From Anomaloglossus baeobatrachus (taxonomy: Eukaryota > Chordata > Amphibia > Anura > Aromobatidae), in contig NC_134354.1 of the NCBI RefSeq assembly GCF_048569485.1, positions 684,541,637 to 684,605,636 of the forward strand: DNA of 64,000 nucleotides. Reading direction: 5' to 3'. This document shows, piece after piece, positions 44,340 through 56,179 of this stretch. Every line of letters begins with the position of its first letter. Positions within the stretch are counted from its first letter, which is position 1. The notes below the pieces were generated by a model that saw only the letters and a list, made by a program, of their open reading frames with translations, made no database searches and had not been told where the DNA came from. Position numbers and translations under genes: made by a program.

Positions 44340-45930
44340 TAGTTAGTGGTGTCATTTTTTCCATGCACCCCTACATAAATTCATTGATGAGTGTAGTTTG
44401 TAAAATTAGGCCACTTGTGGATTTCTGCTGTTCTGGCGCCTAAAAGGCTCTGCCAATGTGACATGGCAACTACAAACCATTCCAGCAAATTCCGAAGTCC
44501 AATATGGGGCTCCTTACATTCCTAGCTTTGCACTGTACGTCCAAAGTAGTTGTCAATTACATGGAGGGTATTGGCGCTTTCAGTAAAAATAACACAAAAA
44601 ACTACATGGTCATTTTTTTTACCTATTAGCCTTTATAAAATCAATAACTTGGGAATAAAACAACATTTTAATGAAAAAAATATAATTATTTTTCAAAACT
44701 CATGTGGGACATCTGTGGTGTCAATAGGCTCACTGCACTCAAAAATTAATTAATTGAGGAGTGTACTTTGTAAAATGTGGTCACTTATGGGGGGTCTGCT
44801 TTTCTCGTATGTTAGGGGCTCTGCCATTGTTACATGGCACCCCCAAACCATTCCAACTAAATCTGAACTCAAAAATGGTGCACCTTCCTTTCTGAGCCTT
44901 ACACTGTGCTTCAAAAGTAGTTTTTGACCACATAAGTGGTATTGATTCACTCAGGATAAATTGCACAACAAATTGTTTGGTCCATTTTCTCCTGTTACCC
45001 TTGTGAAAATGTAAAATGTGGTATTAAGGCAACATTTTTGTAGTACAAATGCATTTTTTAGTTTCCCTGTTCAACGTTGTAAAATTCTGTGAAGCACCCA
45101 GGGATTCAAGGGGCTCACCAAACAAAAAAATTCCTTGAGGGGTCTAGTTTCCAAAATACTGTCACTTGTCAGAGGTTTTCATTGTATAGGCACATCAGGG
45201 GCTCTCCAAACACAATATGGCATCCGCTAACGATTCCAGCCAATTTTGTGTTTGAAAAGTCAAATGGCGCTCCTTCCCTTCCAAACAATGCCGTGGCGCA
45301 CTCAATAAAAATTGCACAATAAATTTTATGGTGCATTCTCTCCTGGTATCCTTGTGAAAATCGTAAATTTGGAGCTAAAGTAATATTTTTGTGGGAAAAA
45401 TTAAAATTTTCATTTTTTCTTCTACATCACTTTACTTTCTGTGAAGCACCTGAAGGGTTAATTAACTTTTTGAATGTGGTTTTGAGCAGTTTGAGGGGTG
45501 ACATTTTAGAATGGTGTCACTTTTGACTTAGGCCTCTCTATGTCACTTCAAATGTAATGTGGTCCCTAAAAAAATGGTTTTTTAAATTTTGTTTGAATAA
45601 TGTTAAATTGCTGATAAACCTTAAACCCCTCTAACTTCCTAACAAAAAATATATGTTTTAAAAAAATGGTGCTGATTTAAAGTAGACATGAGGTAATGTT
45701 GTTAATTAACTATTTTGTGTGACATAACTCTCTGGAAACCATAGGTCACAAAAATTAAAAGTTTGTATATTACAAAATTATCGACAATTTTCTGATAGTC
45801 TCACAAATAAATGCTTAAAAAAATCAGCCTAAGTTTACCACTAACATGAAATACAATATGTCATGAAAAACAGTCATAGAATCACTGGGGTCCTTTGAAG
45901 CGTTCCAGAGTTATTACCTCATAAAGTGCC
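44340..45930. repeat. Degenerate about 350-bp repeats of an old transposon body
   Basis: Four diverged units share GTAGTTTGTAAAATKWGGCC, AGGGGCTCTSCAAA, GGCGCTCCTTCCCTTC and TGTGAAGCACC. The block ends TTTGAAGCGTTCCAGAGTTA then a poly-C/poly-A run (45930-45950). From memory this text is widespread in amphibian and fish genomes. No coding domain. Confidence 0.5.
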
Positions 45931-46292
45931 CCCCCCCCCCCAAAAAAAAAAGAATATATAGAGTAGACAGAGTGAGGCAGTAGGGGTGGGACATGCAAGG
46001 AAAGTATGGAAATAAGTAGGAGTAATAAATCAGATAATAGTATTAAATGTCCCCTGGGAAATCTAAGAAGTCTTGCAAACAATATGAATGAATTGGAGAC
46101 ATGTCAGCCATGGATTATGATGGGCATTATGGAAACCTGGCTGGATGGAAACCATAACTGAATGACAAATGTATAGGGTTACACTACATTCATAGAGACA
46201 AAAAAGATGGATCAGTATGTAATTTCATTAAATCTAAGTTAAAATCTGTGCTCAATGATGACATTGGGGGAGCTGCGACAATGTAGAGTCTC

Positions 46293-46904
46293 TGTCACGG
46301 TTATGTCACGCTTGACAGACGGTCCTGTAGTTTCTGGCTGTAGAAGGTCGCAGCACAAGTTGCTCTCTGACTTTCTCTTTTTTTCCCTGCTTTGGGTTTA
46401 TCCCTTTCTCTTTAGGACCCTGCAGATTTCCTCACCTTTTCAGCTGTTTTCAACAGCACTTCCCTTTGTATCTTTAAATACCCTCATTCCCCATACTCCT
46501 GTGATGTTGATAGCTCTAATACCCTTAATAAGTCTTCAGTGTAAGCAATCAGCTTGTATTCATCTGGAGAAATTTTGCTGTTGTTGCAGTTCCTCCCCCT
46601 GAGTCATCTGAAGATAAGTTATTTGTTTACTTTCCCCTGTTATGTATACCCTGTGTGTTCTTTAGAGCTTAGTGGGGTTGACTAAGCACTCATTCCATCT
46701 TTTCACTATCTAGGGCCTATATCAGGGTCAGCCAGAGCCAGGTATCTAGCTAGACACATAGTTGCACAACCTATCTAGGGTGGTGAGGGATGCCAGGGGC
46801 CAGCGGTAGGTTTGGTCAGGGGTCACCATCTTCCTCTTCTCTAGCCACAGGGTTTCCCATCCCTTTCGCCGTTCGCTTAGTACTTCCCCATACCTAGCAT
46901 GACA
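46293..46904 (+). mobile_element. Solo LTR inside the LINE
   Basis: 612 bp from TGTCACGG to GCATGACA, flanked by GTCTC and GTCAC (4 of 5 match). LINE endonuclease text resumes after it. Strand uncertain. Confidence 0.5.
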
Positions 46905-47439
46905 GTCACTAAGGGTAAATGTACATGGGGAGGGCAATAATAGAAAGCTGATAATTGAAGTTTGCTATAAGCCTCCTAATATAGCTGAAAAGGTAGACGA
47001 TGAAATGTTACAACAAATGAAAAAGTTAGCACATAATAAATGGGTCTTTAATATGGGGTATTTTAGCTATCCACACATTCAGTGGGACATACTATAGAAT
47101 CTTCTTGATGTGCTAAAAACGGTTCTTAACTTCAATTCATGGGAATTACCCCCCTGTTAGTAGATGAACCGGCCAGTAGAGATAATTTGCTGGATTTGAC
47201 CAAATAGACCAGATACAATTTCAGATCTACAGGTCTCGGATCCCTTGGGCAGTAACAACCATAATATGATAAGTTTCAATGAAATATTCAATAAAATATT
47301 TTAAAGGAGAAATGCAAAAACCTGGATCTTAAGGAAAGCTGACTTCAACAATTTAAGGTAAGAACTTAATTGTGTAGACTGGAACCATGTCAAAGTAGCT
47401 GGGGATTCCGAACATAAATGGGTCAAGTTTAAGGATATA

Positions 47440-49086
47440 CAGTGCCTATCAAAAATATTCGGCTTTCTTGAATTTTTCAACCTTTTCCCAAATTTCAGGC
47501 TTCAAACATAAAGATTAAAAAAAAAAAAAAAAAAAATTTATGGTGAAGAATCAACAACAAGTGGGACACAATTGTGAAGGGGAACGATATTTATTGCTAA
47601 TTTTAAATTTTTGTAAAAAATAAATAACTGAAAATTGGGGCGTGCAATATTATTCGTCCCCTTTACTTACTGCAGAAACTCACTCCAGAAGTTCATTGGG
47701 GATCTCTGAATGATCCAAAGTTGTCCTAAATGACTGATGAAGATAAATATAAGCCACATGTGTGTAATCAAGTAATCAAGTCTCCGTATAAATGCACCTG
47801 CTCTGTGATTGTCTCAGAATTCTGTTTAAAGCGCAGATACCATCATGAAGACCAAGGAACACAACAGGCAGGTCCGTGATACTGTTGTGGAGACGTTTAA
47901 AGCCGGATTTGGTTGCAAAAAGATTTCCAAAACTTTAAACATCCCAAGAAGCACTGTGCAAGCGATCATATTGAAATGGAAGGAGTATCATACCACTGCA
48001 AATCTACCAAGACCTGGCCGTCCCTCAAAAATTTCATGTCAAACAAGGAGAAGACTGATCAGAGCTGAGGCCACGAGGCCCATGATCACTCTGGATAAAT
48101 TGCAGAGATCTACAGCTGAGGTGGGAGAGTCTGTCCATAGGACAACAATCAGTCATGCACTGCACAAATCTTGCCTTAATGGAAGAGTGGCAAGAAGAAA
48201 CCCATTTCTCAAAGCTATCCATAAAAAGTGTCGTTTAAAGTTTGCCAGAAGCCACCTGGGAGACCTACCAAACATGTGGAAGAAGGTGCTGTGGTCAGAT
48301 GAAACCAAAATAGAACTTTTTGGGCACAATGCCAAATGATATGTTTAGCGTAAAAGCAACACAGCTCATCACCCTGAACACACCATCCCCACTGTCAAAC
48401 ATGGTGGTGGCAGCAACATGGTTTCGGCCTGGTTTGCTTCAACAGGGACAGGGAAGATAGTTAAAATTGATGGGAAGATGGATGGAGCCAAATACAGGAC
48501 CATCCTTGAAGAAAACCTGTTGGAGTCTGCAAAAGACCTGAGACTGGGACGGAGATTTGTCTTCCAACAAGACAATGATCCCAAACATAAAGCAAAATCT
48601 ACAATGGAATGTTTCACAAATAAACGTATCTAGGTGTTGTTAGAATGGCCAAGTCAAAGTCCAGACCTGAATCCAATTGAGAATCTGTGGAAAGAACTGA
48701 AAACTGCTGTTCGCAAACACTCTCCATCCAACCTCCCTGAGCTTGAGATGTTTGCAAATTAAGATTTGGCAAGAATTTCAGTCTCTCGATGTGCAAATCT
48801 GATAGAGACATACCCCAAGCGACTTGCAGCTGTAATCGCAGCAAAAGGTGGCGCTACAAAGTATTAACTTAAAGGGGCAGAATAATATTGCACGCCCCGA
48901 TTTTCAGTTTTTTATTTTTTACAAAAATTTTAAATAAGCAATAAATATCATTCACCTTCACAATTGTGTCCCACTTGTTGTTGATTCTTCACCATAACAT
49001 TAAAATTGTTATCTTTATGTTTGAAGCCTGAAATGTGGGAAAAGGTTGAAAAATCCAAGGGAGTCGAATACTTTTGCAAGGCACTG
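47440..49086 (+). mobile_element. Complete Tc1-like transposon inside the LINE
   Basis: 1,647 bp with termini CAGTGCCTATCAAAAATATT and the complement of CAGTGCCTTGCAAAAGTATT, TA on both sides (47438-47439, 49087-49088). Long inverted repeats include CAACCTTTTCCC and ACAATTGTGTCCCACTTGTT. Confidence 0.93.
47845..48867 (+). pseudogene. Tc1 transposase, full length, four in-frame stops
   Basis: One frame of 340 codons without a frameshift. It runs from MKTKEHNRQVRDTVVETFK through two helix-turn-helix parts (ISKTLNIPRSTVQ; TISHALHKSC) with GRPSK between them. The first D is in VLWSDETKIELFGH, the second in QQDNDPKHKAK and the E in [15 protein letters not shown], ending GGATKY. Stops lie at 48337-48339 (TGA), 48346-48348 (TAG), 48631-48633 (TAG) and 48760-48762 (TAA). 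Older than the unit-B Tc1. Confidence 0.93.
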
Positions 49087-49167
49087 TATTACTAGAAGTC
49101 TGTAAAACACATACCCTCTGGTAATGAAATGTCCATGAATAAAAAGAAGTCAATATGGATAAATAAG

Positions 49168-49847
49168 TGTCACGAGGTGACTGTTAGGTTAGCGGGGGAC
49201 AGGGATTCCAATGCTTTCTCTCACACTAGGTGACCCCAGTCTATTCCCAACGTCAGGTTTACTCCTGATGGTGGAGATGCCTGAATGCCGTTCGTGACTA
49301 TGCTCCTGAACAGTACTACTGTGATAGCCCTCTTCCACCAGGGAAGGATGGGGCAGGAGTGTTATGGAAAATAGATAAAGGAAGACAAGGGAAAATTAAA
49401 ACTCTAACATACTGCACACACACACAGGAACAGACAAAGAAAAACTCAAGAGTAAAGCAAGAGCAAGAATCTAATAACAAAAAGGCAACAAGGGTTACCT
49501 CCACAACCGCACTCAGCAACAAGTATAACAACCACCAGATAGTCTGGATTACCACACCTCACCAAAGTAGCTAAGATATACTATAGTTGGTATAGTTATG
49601 GTATATGGTGGAAGGATCTAACCAGCATATATAGGAGGAGAGCACATGTGATTTGCTTCCACACAACAGGTGATCAAAGGAGACTAACAATCAGACTAGC
49701 AAATATTAACTCCTGCTAGCCTGCCTATGAATTACCAGTCTGCAGATTGACGCCTAAGTCTGCCTGCGTTGATGACAAATGTCAGAGACATTATCGGGCG
49801 GAGTGTCAGAATCTGAAGTCTGAACAGCACACGACCCCGCCATGACA
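49168..49847. mobile_element. Solo LTR-like insertion in the LINE
   Basis: 680 bp with TGTCACGAGG and GCCATGACA ends. LINE-like text lies on both sides. The flanks do not give a matching target repeat, and the strand is unclear. Confidence 0.45.
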
Positions 49848-49959
49848 GTTAGCAACGTTTGTATAAATCTCCGTGTGACAATAAGGCAGTACAAACTATA
49901 AGACAAAAACAAAGTGCATTCACAATCTTGAAGACCGGAAATACAAAAAGAGCACTTAA

Positions 49960-50657
49960 GGGTACTTTCACACTTGCGTTCAGCGTAGTTCATCACTATG
50001 GAGAATAGCGCAGTCCGTTAACGCACTGCGCTATTCTCCATAGACTTGTATGGATGACGCACTGTAACGTAAGTGTCAGCGTTGCATCTGCTGGACGACG
50101 CAGCGTCGGTATTTTGACACTTTGTCGGAGCGCAGCATGTAATGTTTTTTTGAGCGGCGGAAACCTTTATTTTTCACTGCGCATGCTCTTTTTTTTTTTT
50201 TTTTAAATCACAGAAACTTTATTTTGTTTCTCGGTGGCCGAACAATCAGCTGAGCGCCCGGCCGCCGGCATGTGAGAGCTCTCAGCTGAGCGCCCGGCCG
50301 CCGGCATGTGAGAGCTCTCAGCTGAGCGCCCGGCCGCCGGCATGTGAGAGCTCTCAGCTGAGCACCCGGCTGCCGGCATGTGAGAGCTCTCAGCTGAGCA
50401 CCCGGCTGCCGGCATGTGAGAGCTCTCAGTTGAGCGCCCGGCTGCTGGGTGATCAGCTGATTGTTCACAATACAGTAGTCTGCTGCCGGTAAAACTGTAA
50501 AGAAGAAAAAAAATTTAAAAAAAAAAGAAAAAAAAGCTTTCCGTTGTTTTGTACGATCCGTTGCATCCGTTGTGCCATTATATGCACCGCATCCGTTGCA
50601 TCCGTCACCCAACGCAATGCAACGGATGCCGTTCAACGCAAGTGTAAAAGTCAGAAG
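49960..50657. mobile_element. 698-bp TAA-flanked element (family 3) in the LINE
   Basis: Starts GGGTACTTTCACACTTGCG after TAA (49957-49959) and ends CAACGCAAGTGTAAAAGTC, with TAA at 50658-50660. It contains a 36-bp minisatellite and ATCCGTTGCATCCGT repeats. No transposase. Confidence 0.75.
50232..50448 (-). repeat. 36-bp minisatellite (AGCTGAGCGCCCGGCCGCCGG...)
   Basis: About six units. As 36 is a multiple of three, minus-strand frames stay open and read AQLRALTCRRPG per unit. I take this as repeat translation, not a gene. Confidence 0.9.
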
Positions 50658-51639
50658 TAAGATCTCAATAGGAAATGTTAAAAAAAAAGAAATCACGCTG
50701 GCAAAGTTAGCCACTGAAAAACAAATTGTCAAAGACATTAAAATAAATGTTACTTTTATTTATAAATAGATCAATGGTAAAAAAAAAATCGCATAGTATT
50801 GGCCTTTAGATAATAACAAGATACGGTTGCTTTGCGAAAATATTCTCCCCCTTGGTATTTTTCATGTTTTCCTGCCTCACACCCTGGAATTTCACAGTTT
50901 TTTTTGTTGAGGGTTTGCATCAGTTCATGTAAAGAACATGCCTACAACTAGGAACATTTGGCTTTCTTTTTATTGTGAAGCAAACAACAAATAGGACAAA
51001 ATAACTAGAAACATCAGTATGCATAGCTATTCACCCCACTAAAGTCAGTACTTTGTAGTCCTCTCTTTTGCAGTAATTACAGCTGTAAGTAGGTTTGGAT
51101 AAGTCTCTTTGAGCTTTCCACATCTTGCCACTGGGATTTTTGCCCATTCCTGAAGGTAAGGCTAAGACCGCACTTTGCGTTTCCACCTGCGTTTCAGCTG
51201 CTTTTTAGGTCCGTTTTGAGAAGCACCTTTTTCATGCCAAAAGGCATGCGTTTTGATTTTCCAGCAAAGTCAATGGAAAATGGTGATTTTCAGACCACAC
51301 TTTGCATTTCTAAACGCTGCGTTTAATTTGCATATTTTGTGGCAAAAACCATGCGTTCAATGAAGCAGCATGTCAATTGTTTTTGCCATTTTGGCTGCGC
51401 TCTACACCCATTGAAATCAATGAGTTGTAGAAAATCGCTGCCAAAATGTGAAGCAGTGCGCTTGCATTGCATTATTATTGCGAGCCACATGTTTTTTTTA
51501 ACATAACAAAGGCACTTCTTTCGTCTTTCTCTCTCTGTTAGTCGGTCTGTCGGTCGGTCTCTTTCTCTCTATGTCTCTAAGTCTCTCTCTGTTCATGTCT
51601 GTCTCTCCCTTTCACCCCCTCTCTCATACTCACCGATCC

Positions 51640-52190
51640 ACGATCGCCAGCGCGGTGCTGCACGGCGTTCTCACTGTGGCGGCTTCTTCTCTTTTGAAAA
51701 TGCCGGCCGCTCATTAATCCATCATGTATTCCCTGCTTTCCCCGCCCACCGGCGCCTATGATTGGTTGCAGTCAGACATGCCCCCACGCTGAGTGACAGC
51801 TGTCTCACTGCAACTAATCACAGCCGCCGGTGGGCGTGTCTATATCGAGCAGTAAAAAAAATAAATAAATAAATGAAAAAAATGACGTGGGTTCCCCCTC
51901 ATTTGGATACCAGCCAGGGTAAAGCCACATGGCTGAAGGCTGGTATTCTCAGGATGGGAAGCTCCACGTGATGGGGAGCCCCCCAGCCTAACAATATCAG
52001 CCAGCAGGCGCCTGGAATTGCCGCATGCATTAGATGCGACAGCCCCGGGACTTTACCGGCTCATCCCGAATTGCCCTGGTGCGGTAGCAAATGGGGTAAT
52101 AAGGAGTTAATGGCAGCAGCCCATAGCTGCCACTAAGTCCTAGGTTAATCATGGCAGGCGTCTTCCCGAGATACCTTCCATGATAAACCT
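51640..52190. repeat. Shared module, copy 1 (inverted relative to 59160-59690)
   Basis: Contains CCAGCCAGGGTAAAGCCACA, CCCGAATTGCCCTGGTGCGG, GTTAATGGCAGCAGCCCATA and a CCGCCGGTGGGCG/ATTGGTTGCAG segment. All recur, reverse-complemented, in the element at 58143-60124. Confidence 0.85.
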
Positions 52191-52194
52191 GTAA

Positions 52195-52765
52195 AGGGTG
52201 CTTTACACGAGACGATCTATCGTGCAATAGATCGTCGGGGTCACGTTTTTTGTGACGCACATCCGGTGTCGCTTGCGACGTCGGCCTGTGTGAAACCTCC
52301 TAGCGACGCAGTATCGCTCACAAATCGTGAGTCGTGTACACGTTGCTAGGTTTCATAAAATCGTTTATGAAACATGGCGCCGGGTGTTCATCGTTCCCGT
52401 GGCAGCACACGTCGCTCCGTGTGACACCACGAGAATGATGAACATCGCTTACCTGCATCCCGCGGCTCCCGCCGGCTATGTGGAAGGAAGGAGGTGGGCG
52501 GGATGTTTACATCCCACTCACATCCGCCCCTCCACTTCTATTGTGCGGCCGCCGCGTGACATCGCTGTGACGCCGAACATCCCTCCCACTTCAGGAAGTG
52601 GATGTTCGCCGCCCTCAGCGACGTCGCCCGGGAGGTAAGTACGTGTGACGGGGGTTAACGAGTTTGTGCGCCACGGGCAGTCAATTGCCCGTGATGCATA
52701 AACGACGGGGGCGGGTATGATCGATCGTGAAATCGCACGATCGGTCGTCCCATGTAAAGCAGGCT
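52195..52765. mobile_element. 571-bp TAA-flanked element, copy 4, nested
   Basis: AGGGTGCTTTACACGAGACG to CATGTAAAGCAGGCT with TAA on both sides (52192-52194, 52766-52768). Again exactly 571 bp. Confidence 0.8.
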
Positions 52766-53704
52766 TAAGTTAAAGTAAATAAACGCACACATCCAAAAAA
52801 TCATTTATTTTTAATGAAAGACAAAAAAACACCCTCTTTCACCACTTTATTAGCCCCTCAGAAACACCTCCAGGTCCGACGTAATCCATGCAAGGTCCCC
52901 CGACGCTTCCAACTCTGCTACATCGGAAGCTGACAAGAGCGGCAGTAGAACACGACCGCTCCTGTGGGCTCCATGCAGCAACTGAAGTGAGTCGCGCGAT
53001 CAGCTGTGCTGTCACTGAGGTTACTCGCGGCCACTGCTCTCCGTTGGAGGACTGCAGCTGTGGCCGCGAGTAACCTGAGTGAAAGCACAGCTGATCACGC
53101 GGCTCACTGCAGTCACTCAGGTGATTTGCGATCACAGGTGAGTCCTTCACGTGTGACCGCAAATCAAGCCGCGGCACACGCACAGAGCCGCGCGATCACA
53201 ATGAAGTCGGGTGAAGTTCATCCCAGTTCATTCTGATCACGCAGCACTGTCCGCAGCCAGCCATGACAGTGACAGTGCGGTCCCACTCAGCTCTGCTGCA
53301 AGTCTATGGGGATGCTGCAGAGCCGAGTGGGTGCGTTCTGTGAAAAATGTGCGTTCTGGATGCTTTTCCCATTCTGTCTATGGCAGAGAAAGCATCCAGA
53401 ATGCATGAATTCTCGCCAGGAATGTCCGTACTTTGCGTTCTGCCGAATGCGTCTCAGAACGCAGCTTTTTCGGCTGCGTTCTGAGACACACACGCAGTGA
53501 CTTACATGCTGCAGAATAGAACGCAAAGTGTGGTCTTAGCTTAATACTGATGCAGCCCTTCAAGTTAGATGGTTTCCTCTGGTGAACAGCAATCTTCAAG
53601 TCTGACCACAGATTCTCAATTAGATTAAGATTTGGGCTTTGGCTAGGAAACTTCAATACATTTACATGTTTCCCCTTAAACCACTTGAGTGTTGCTTCAT
53701 CAGT

Positions 53705-53818
53705 ACGGGGAGAACATACGAAGTCCTTGCAGATGTTGTCCTTGGTGGCATATTAATCCAGGACCCCAGTGAGGCAAAGCAACAGTGTTAACCACTGAGA
53801 TACCATGTTGCTCCATGT
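53705..53818 (-). mobile_element. tRNA-derived SINE head fragment
   Basis: On the minus strand it reads GGTATCTCAGTGGTTAACAC (A-box-like) and then TGGGGTCCTGGATTAA at the B-box site, followed by CAAGGACAACATCTGCAAGG and GTTCTCCCCGT, the usual order of tRNA-type SINE heads. Degenerate. Confidence 0.5.
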
Positions 53819-53927
53819 ACAAGTGCATCTCAATAAATTAAAATATCATCAAAAACTTAATTTATTTCAGTAATTCAATACAAAAAGGGAAACAACAAAG
53901 GGGCCTAAAGATAACAAACTCAAATTT

Positions 53928-54119
53928 TTGGAGTGGTCATCACAAAACCCTGATCTCAATCCTATTGAAAATTCATGGGCAAACCTGAAAAGGCGACCTA
54001 CAAACATGGCTCAGTTATACCAGTTCTGTCAGGAGGAATGGGCCCAAATTGCTACCAACTATTATGAGAAGCTTGTGGAAGGATATCCAAAACGTTTGAC
54101 CCAAGTCATACAGTTTAAT
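53928..54119 (+). pseudogene. Tc1 transposase C-terminal fragment
   Basis: Keeps the catalytic E in [15 protein letters not shown] and the tail YEKLVEGYPKRLTQVIQF. All upstream catalytic parts are missing. Confidence 0.8.
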
Positions 54120-54472
54120 CCCTTAACGACCATGGGCTGTAATATTACATCTTAGCAGTCATAGTGTTAATCCCCGCCAGCTGCTGCAAGCAGCCTGCAG
54201 CGATCCGCGCACGTCAGCTGATTTGTACAGCTGACGTGTGCCCAACAGGCATGAGTGGAATCATGTTCCACCAGTGCCTTTTAATGGCGCTGTCAAAATG
54301 TGACAGCGCCATTATAATTATGGTCGCACTAAAACCTTACTTACAGGCCTCCACCGGAAGTCACTTGACGTGATGATTGTCATGGTAGCACAGGGTCATG
54401 GTATGACTCCTGTAGCTCACATGACTCAGGTCCTGAAACAAATAGCCGAGTACTGCCTGTTACAAGAGATGA

Positions 54473-54959
54473 CGGATCTACACGTCAATAAATTACTTTG
54501 TGTATATTGTGATTTTTTTACTAAAGAGCAAGAACTTACGACTTTTATTTTATGGATGGCACCTATCCGTTGTACTTATATTGCAATCCTTATTACGTTG
54601 TTCATGTTCACTATTATCTTGATGGACAATTATTTGTATGTGTACAGTACGTTTTTGTGTATAGTATCTTTTGATGCCATACTAATTTCTGACAATTGTA
54701 TCCCCTTCTGTTTAGTACATATTGTGACCCTGATGAAGGCCCTGTCTCGAGCCAAAACGTCGGATTGAATTTCCTTTTGACAAACAAAAGTTGTCATTTT
54801 TTTGCTTTTTAATAAAAAATCACAATATACACAAAGCAATTTATTGACTTGTAGATCCTTTTTCTTGACTGTGTGCCGGAATTTTTTCTATATTGAGGTT
54901 ACTTTTTTTTCTGAGCACCAGGCCCTAGCAGTTGAGCCGAGCTTATTCTATATTGTTGA
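54473..54959 (+). mobile_element. 487-bp Penelope-like insertion with inverted tails
   Basis: Flanked by the 12-bp repeat TACAAGAGATGA (54461-54472, 54960-54971). A block of about 50 bp near its start (TCAATAAATTACTTTGTGTA) is the complement of a block at about 54805-54868. A degenerate hammerhead lies at 54730-54761. Tail-only insertion; no reverse transcriptase. Confidence 0.7.
54730..54761 (+). ncRNA. Degenerate hammerhead motif
   Basis: CTGATGA, a stem II of GGC/GCC with an 11-nt loop, then AAAA where GAAA is required, and ACGTC. The core G is changed, so it is probably inactive. Confidence 0.5.
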
Positions 54960-55147
54960 TACAAGAGATGAGCTTTTCTCCCAATCTGAGCAGTGCTGCT
55001 CTGATCAGGAGAATACAATGAGCAATTAGACTGCTGATCCTTATAGTCCCCTAGGGGGACTATTAAAAAAAGTTTTAAAAAATAAAAAAATAAAAGTTTA
55101 AATCACCCCCCTTTCGTCCCATTGAAAATTAAAGGGTTAAAAAAAGA

Positions 55148-55196
<49 letters not shown>

Positions 55197-56179
55197 CACA
55201 CATTTGGTATCGCCACGTTCAGAAATGCCGATGTTTCAACATATAAAATCAATCAATCTGATCAGTAAACAGCGTAGTGGCAAAAAAAATCCAAACTCCA
55301 AAATTACGTTTTTTGGTCATCACAAATTTTGCGCAAAATGCAATAACAAGCGATCAAAACATAGCATATTTGCAAAAATGGTACACTTAAAAACGTCAGC
55401 TAGAGACACAAAAAATAAGCCATCACTGAGCCATAGATCCCGAAAAATGAGAATGCTACAGGTCGCGGAAAATGGCGCAAACCGTACGCTATTTTTTTTC
55501 ACAAACTTTTGGTTTTTTTTTTAACCACTTAGATAAAAGTAAACTTATACATGATTGGTGTCTACAAACTCGCACTGACCTGAGGCATCACACCAACACA
55601 TCAGTGTTACCATATAGTGAACACAGTGAATAAAATATCCCAAAAACAATCATGCAATTTTTCTGCATTTGGATTTTTTTTGCTGTTTTCCAGTACACTA
55701 TATGGTAAAAGTAATGCTTTCATTTAAAAGTACAACTCGTTATGAAAAAAAACAAGCCCTCACATGGCTATATTTACTGAAAAATAAAAAAGTTACAGCT
55801 CTCGAAAAAGGGTGGTGAAAAAAAACCGGAAAGCACAAAATCGTCCGGTCGTGGCGGCATTAAGGTCAATGGTACCAAATACTAATGAAATGTATTTAAA
55901 CTTTTGACTTTGCAGAAAGCAATAAAATGCCTTAAAACATTCTCTTTCTCATTATTTTGGCATTTGGAAAATATAAATAATTTTAGTTCCTAATTGACCT
56001 AAAACAGGAAACGTTTATTCAGAGTCAGATAGTGAGAAAAACATGCAGATGTGTCTTTTTAGATAGTGTATGTACACTTCTGGTTTCAACGGTAGGTATT
56101 CCCAAGATAAAGAGGAGTTAAATATTGGTAACATTTGGCACAGTTCAATCCTGGAATATTTGCTCATTTACTACACAAG

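Larger units (their letters stand above)
46080..50820 (+). mobile_element. CR1/L2-like LINE ORF2 remnant, heavily interrupted
   Basis: Pieces in order: an endonuclease start (MGIMETWLDGNHN near 46120), the endonuclease body (VCYKPPN near 46960; FNMGYFSYPHIQWDIL near 47050; NNHNMISFN near 47265), MNKKKSIWINK near 49135, DRKYKKST near 49935, and KQIVKDIKINVTFIYK then INGKKK near 50720-50780. This order matches CR1/L2 ORF2 from the endonuclease towards the RT. Stops are present, so it is a pseudogene. Four later insertions lie inside it, and a Tc1-like element follows. Confidence 0.6.
51160..53541. mobile_element. 2.4-kb TAA-flanked element (family 4)
   Basis: Ends GGCTAAGACCGCACTTTGCG and CGCAAAGTGTGGTCTTAGCT with TAA on both sides (51157-51159, 53542-53544), so it splits the Tc1 precisely. 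It contains a module shared with 59160-59690 and a nested 571-bp element. No transposase was recognised; several inverted GCGTTCTG-rich stretches lie at 53290-53520. Confidence 0.75.
50823..53704 (-). mobile_element. Tc1-like element, minus strand, host of nested insertions
   Basis: Left part 50823-51156 starts TACGGTTGCTTTGCGAAAAT. The right part, 53545-53704, continues mid-gene and codes FPSQSPNLNLIENLWSDLK on the minus strand (catalytic E region). The gap between them is the TAA element at 51160-53541. The far end is lost. Confidence 0.75.
54119..55859. mobile_element. 1.74-kb TTAA-flanked element
   Basis: TTAA on both sides (54115-54118, 55860-55863). It begins TCCCTTAACGACCATGGGCT and ends CCGGTCGTGGCGGCA. 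TTAA duplications are typical of piggyBac and Kolobok elements. The interior is a degenerate non-coding text (TCCCCTAGGGGGACTATTAA; ACAAGCCCTCACATGGCTAT) common in frog genomes. (TA)n at about 55153-55185. Confidence 0.7.
53820..56095 (+). mobile_element. Tc1-like deletion derivative, host of TTAA element
   Basis: Left end ACAAGTGCATCTCAATAAAT. A large internal deletion joins it to the C-terminal transposase region ([20 protein letters not shown] at 53928). After the TTAA insertion it resumes with GGTCAATGGTACCAAATACT and ends GTACACTTCTGGTTTCAACG. Confidence 0.7.

Noticed and set aside
50208-50738. 176-codon minus-strand frame with a hydrophobic start and 12-residue repeats
   Set aside because: Covers a 36-bp minisatellite inside a TAA element; the hydrophobic part is the translation of A/T runs.
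54370-54768. 132-codon hydrophobic frame
   Set aside because: Spans the boundary of a TTAA element and a Penelope-like insertion; no domain.
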